A stretch of DNA of 6,377 bases from Thermoplasmata archaeon (lineage in GTDB: Archaea; Thermoplasmatota; Thermoplasmata; SG8-5; JAGLSY01), in assembly GCA_023137005.1 (NCBI GenBank), contig JAGLQE010000165.1:1-6377 (forward strand). The letters are read 5' to 3'. Shown here piece after piece: positions 5,117 through 6,377 of the stretch. The translations under genes were made by a program, and so were the position numbers. The notes below the pieces were generated by a model. It was not told the origin of the DNA and did no database searches. It was given only the letters and a program-made list of their open reading frames with translations. Position 1 is the first letter of the stretch. The number at the start of each line of letters is the position of its first letter.

Positions 5117-5494
5117 ATGGAGCGGGATATGTATGCCGATCTAGCCAAGATCGAGGAGCGCGGTAAGCGTAAAAAGAAAAAGGGTTTCCTATCCTTCATG
5201 GGAGGAAAGGAATCCGGGGAAGAAGCTCCACCTGTCCACATGACCGCAGCGTTCTCACAGGAGCCAGTACAGGCAAAGCCCAAGCCCGAAGAGAAGAAGG
5301 CCGATCCAGAACCTGCTCCAGAACCTGTCTGGGAACCCCTGAGAGGTAGGCAGCTCAAACATGCACAGGCACAACTCAATGATTATAAAAGAGGCCTTGA
5401 AAAAGAGTTTAAATCTGGGAAGTTGACAGCCAAGGAATGCCGCATGAAGTCCAAGAAGAAGATGGTCGCACTGGGCCTTAATGCTCCAGAATGA
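5117..5494 (+). CDS. Lysine-rich protein of 125 aa with C-terminal SHOCT-like helical motif, unknown function
   Basis: Three regions can be seen. Residues 1-30 form a charged helix with a dense basic patch (RGKRKKKKGF, 16-24). Residues about 31-75 are low-complexity, rich in Pro, Glu, Lys and Ala (KPKPEEKKADPEPAPEP), and are surely disordered. Residues 77-121 are predicted helical, with AQLNDYKRGLEKEFKSGKLT followed by ECRMKSKKKMVALGL. The pattern 'Y---L--EF--GKLT--EC' followed by a second helix resembles SHOCT-type short C-terminal helical motifs found in oligomerising or membrane-associated proteins, but the match is loose. There is no signal peptide or membrane span. The start at 5117 is favoured by AGGTG 7 nt upstream; an in-frame ATG at 5129 is possible. 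It converges on the acyltransferase at 5582. Function unknown: the basic N-terminus and flexible linker suggest a tether or a nucleic-acid-binding adaptor. Confidence 0.8.
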   Translation: MERDMYADLAKIEERGKRKKKKGFLSFMGGKESGEEAPPVHMTAAFSQEPVQAKPKPEEKKADPEPAPEPVWEPLRGRQLKHAQAQLNDYKRGLEKEFKSGKLTAKECRMKSKKKMVALGLNAPE

Positions 5495-5524
5495 TCATTG
5501 ACTTCTAATTACTGAGCTCTACCC

Positions 5525-5554
5525 TTGAGTTTTGCCAAGTACACTAAAACTCAA
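5525..5554. terminator. Hairpin between convergent genes, possible bidirectional terminator
   Basis: TTGAGTTTT (5525-5533) and AAAACTCAA (5546-5554) are a perfect 9-bp inverted repeat with a 12-nt loop, lying 30 bp after the stop of the lysine-rich gene and 27 bp after the stop of the convergent acyltransferase. The position is right for a shared terminator or 3'-end protecting structure. Neither strand has a long T run after the stem, which archaeal termination usually needs, although TTTT occurs inside an arm. Confidence 0.4.
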
Positions 5555-5581
5555 AGATCCTAGCAATTTATCAGCGAACTC

Positions 5582-6337
5582 TCATAGTCTTTTGCCGACC
5601 TGAGCCCAGGTAACCTCGCCTATTCTTTTAAACCCAAGGCTTTCTGAAAGCCCTATGCTGGCATCATTGTCCTTGATGATATGGACCATGACCCGCTTAC
5701 CCTTGTTGGACGCCCTGTTCACCATAGCCTTGGTCACCATGCCAGAGTACCCTTTTCTACGATGCTCTTCGAGTGTGTGGGCGAAACCAAGCTCAGTAAT
5801 TCCTTCAGTTTCAAAATGTACCCCCACCCAGGATACTGGTTCATTCCCTTCTCTGATGCACGCACTATCATATTTTTTTATTTTCTCTTTGAGAATGTCC
5901 TCGGGTTCGTCGATGAGATCCCAATAATTGGCTATGAAAGCAGCATCTTCTTCCTCCAATCGGCCAATATCATCCCAAGAGCCGGGGCCATAATCCCCGA
6001 CAGAAACATATCGCCAGCAGGGCCAACTATCTTCGATATGAAATCCCTGGCTCAGTTTATCGAGAGCGGAGATGGGGCTACCATGGGTGAAAAATCCATC
6101 CTGTGGAAGAAGATCATAGGGCATATCCAGCTCCTGCCAGTTGCCAGTGAACACCACCAAAGGCTCATTCTTTTGAACCGCGAAGCCCGCTCCCTGTTCT
6201 ATATCGAAATAAATATCATACTCTGGCCCCAATTCGAACACACGGAAATAGAATATTGAATTTTTGAGCAGATCAATTTTTAAAAGGAGCTTCAGCTCAT
6301 CCATCTGCTTTTCATTCACAATATTTTCCAGAGCCAT
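5582..6337 (-). CDS. Glycine N-acyltransferase-like (FR47-type) GNAT protein
   Basis: Predicted acyl-CoA N-acyltransferase of 251 residues, with two GNAT-like halves as in GLYAT-type enzymes. The N-terminal part (about 20-125) is degenerate, with FDIEQGAGFAV and LVVFTGNW strands and an unusual SVGDYGPGSWDDIG turn. The C-terminal part holds the catalytic fold: ACIREGNEPVSWVGVHF (159-175), ELGFAHTLEEHRRKGYSG (182-199), which includes the CoA-binding RRKGYSG (193-199), and DNDASIGLSESLGFKRIGEV (223-242), with N224 and the closing LGF of motif B. The linker WDLIDEPEDILKEKIKKYDS, the 'PVSW' strand and the final W-Q match the FR47/GLYAT pattern closely. The acyl donor and amine acceptor are unknown. 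The ATG at 6337 is the only reasonable start; TTTTATAG at the window edge lies about 36 bp upstream. It is convergent with the lysine-rich gene. Confidence 0.85.
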   Translation of the reverse strand: MALENIVNEKQMDELKLLLKIDLLKNSIFYFRVFELGPEYDIYFDIEQGAGFAVQKNEPLVVFTGNWQELDMPYDLLPQDGFFTHGSPISALDKLSQGFHIEDSWPCWRYVSVGDYGPGSWDDIGRLEEEDAAFIANYWDLIDEPEDILKEKIKKYDSACIREGNEPVSWVGVHFETEGITELGFAHTLEEHRRKGYSGMVTKAMVNRASNKGKRVMVHIIKDNDASIGLSESLGFKRIGEVTWAQVGKRL

Positions 6338-6369
6338 AGTAACACTAGTTTCGTGATAAGGAAGTGTTC

Positions 6370-6377
6370 CTATAAAA
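6370..6377 (-). promoter_or_regulatory. TATA-like box for the GLYAT-like gene
   Basis: TTTTATAG on the minus strand, at the very edge of the window, is centred about 36 bp before the ATG at 6337, predicting a leader of about 10 nt. Sequence beyond the edge could hold a further element. Confidence 0.4.

Noticed and set aside
5054..5140. Short ORF of about 28 codons after AAGGAG
   Set aside because: The Shine-Dalgarno match is only 2 nt from the ATG, the ORF covers the TATA box of the next gene and overlaps its start in another frame; the product is low in information.
5681..6259. Plus-strand ORF of 192 aa
   Set aside because: Antisense to the GLYAT-like gene, which has clear GNAT motifs. The plus-strand translation shows no coherent fold or ribosome binding site.

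Overview
The window looks archaeal and probably euryarchaeal, possibly Thermoplasmatota; that lineage call is inference. The evidence is TATA-like boxes about 24-37 nt upstream of most start codons, starts that are nearly leaderless, mixed weak Shine-Dalgarno sites, a strong preference for AGG arginine codons, and protein types (STAND ATPase with TPRs, small lysine-rich proteins) common in archaeal genomes. No tRNA, rRNA, CRISPR array or transposase is visible.

Layout. Positions 1-434 (minus) hold the N-terminal 144 codons of a gene that leaves the window, possibly a small sensor of the DUF2378/HNOB-like type. Just upstream, 474-3185 (minus) is a large STAND-type ATPase of about 900 residues. 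It has a P-loop, an unusual roadblock-like sensory domain inserted between Walker A and Walker B, a winged-helix-like segment and eight TPRs in an exact 40-residue phase. Between 3186 and 3533 lies a structured non-coding stretch with two 41-bp imperfect direct repeats 164 bp apart, bracketing a 12-bp inverted repeat that encloses a second perfect hairpin. Two small plus-strand ORFs follow (3534-3686, basic, 50 aa; 3697-3822, acidic, 41 aa), converging on a flavodoxin-like gene (3848-4312, minus). That gene is divergent from a GNAT acetyltransferase (4403-4945, plus), each with its own TATA box in the shared gap. A lysine-rich protein of 125 aa (5117-5494, plus) then converges on a glycine-N-acyltransferase-like GNAT (5582-6337, minus), with a 9-bp hairpin between them.

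The ATPase and the downstream partial gene may act in one signalling pathway: they are co-directional, only 39 bp apart, and both seem to carry small ligand- or protein-sensing folds. The remaining genes look like independent, single-gene transcription units: a flavin redox protein, two acyltransferases and one unknown. The most unusual parts are the domain inserted in the ATPase and the repeat/hairpin locus at its 5' side.
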